Assembly (NCBI GenBank): GCA_020636215.1
Contig: JACJYG010000008.1
Coordinates: forward strand, 172,501-236,500
Length of the DNA: 64,000 nt
Direction of reading: 5' to 3'
From: Lewinellaceae bacterium
Lineage (GTDB): Bacteria > Bacteroidota > Bacteroidia > Chitinophagales > Saprospiraceae
Position 1 is the first letter of the stretch. The number at the start of each line of letters is the position of its first letter. The notes below the pieces were generated by a model that did not search any database, was not told the origin of the DNA, and saw only the letters and a list, made by a program, of their open reading frames with translations. This document shows, in pieces, positions 63,922 through 64,000 of the stretch. A program made the translations under genes and the position numbers.

Positions 63922-64000
63922 ATGGACTTCCGGCGGCTTTTCGACATTTTGCCCTATCAACAGGCCCGCTTTCCCCAGGCGGTAGCCCTTGCGTACCGGG
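63922..64000 (+). CDS. long-chain acyl-CoA synthetase-like, first 26 codons (cut by window edge)
   Basis: The visible text MDFRRLFDILPYQQARFPQA is the typical first stretch of Bacteroidota AMP-forming long-chain fatty acid--CoA ligases, which open with an xLFDILPYQ-like element. Only 26 residues are in view, so the assignment is provisional. It is divergent from xth. Confidence 0.5.
   Translation, partial: MDFRRLFDILPYQQARFPQAVALAYR

Overview
The window reads as a chromosomal segment from a member of the Bacteroidota, most likely a Saprospiria-like marine or sludge bacterium. The evidence is three large secreted proteins with type IX secretion (T9SS) sorting tails, promoters that fit the Bacteroidota -7 element TAnnTTTG, hardly any Shine-Dalgarno sequences, and family versions typical of the phylum (LytTR regulators, a PiT transporter fused to a PhoU-like domain, a CotH-like protein, an AmmeMemoRadiSam pair). 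No rRNA or tRNA gene was found, so the placement is inference. Gene starts were often moved downstream to match family N-termini; alternatives are noted.

Layout. 1-4.9 kb: the cut N-terminal half of a YgiQ-type radical SAM protein, then a carotenoid operon on the minus strand (phytoene desaturase crtI, phytoene synthase crtB, lycopene cyclase) headed by a rhodanese lipoprotein. 5.0-18.2 kb: an accessory block of three minus-strand T9SS-exported repeat proteins (A 5033-8096, B 8185-14579, C 15284-18198). B is cut by an IS5-like element (8961-9974) between its repeats and its sorting tail. All three, the transposase and a small coiled-coil gene carry many frameshifts, while every neighbouring single-copy gene is intact. 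18.2-19.0 kb holds short repeats and a fragment of a fourth copy.

19-37.7 kb: housekeeping genes. These are mfd; lactate dehydrogenase; a lipoprotein serpin; a minus-strand group clpS-aat-M23 peptidase, which joins two steps of the bacterial N-degron pathway; an EamA transporter; rsfS-ftsH divergent from birA; cinA; a PiT phosphate transporter; a C-terminally short OsmC protein; and an alpha/beta hydrolase. 37.7-44 kb: a 900-bp intergenic island of palindromes and 47-bp tandem repeats, a trypsin/PDZ protease, a tiny membrane-peptide ORF, a glutamate/dicarboxylate symporter, and an MltF-like transglycosylase. Related repeats recur near 42.1 and 43.8 kb.

44-64 kb: a secreted protein of unknown function, ddl, a SPOR-like protein, and a secreted pair made of a CotH-like kinase-fold protein and a PPP-type metallophosphatase. 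Next is a possible cyclic-nucleotide neighbourhood: a GNAT acyltransferase fused to a cyclic-nucleotide-binding domain, an oxidoreductase, and a class III cyclase-TM2-TPR-SHOCT protein. An outer-membrane beta-barrel, a two-component pair, a 2OG-Fe(II) oxygenase, an orphan LytTR regulator, a GNAT-like protein, a PAP2-like phosphatase, the AmmeMemoRadiSam genes amrS-amrB, exonuclease III and the first codons of an acyl-CoA synthetase complete the window.

The least described parts are the GNAT/cNMP-binding protein beside a nucleotidyl cyclase, the secreted kinase-like/phosphatase pair, and the REP-like palindromic repeats.
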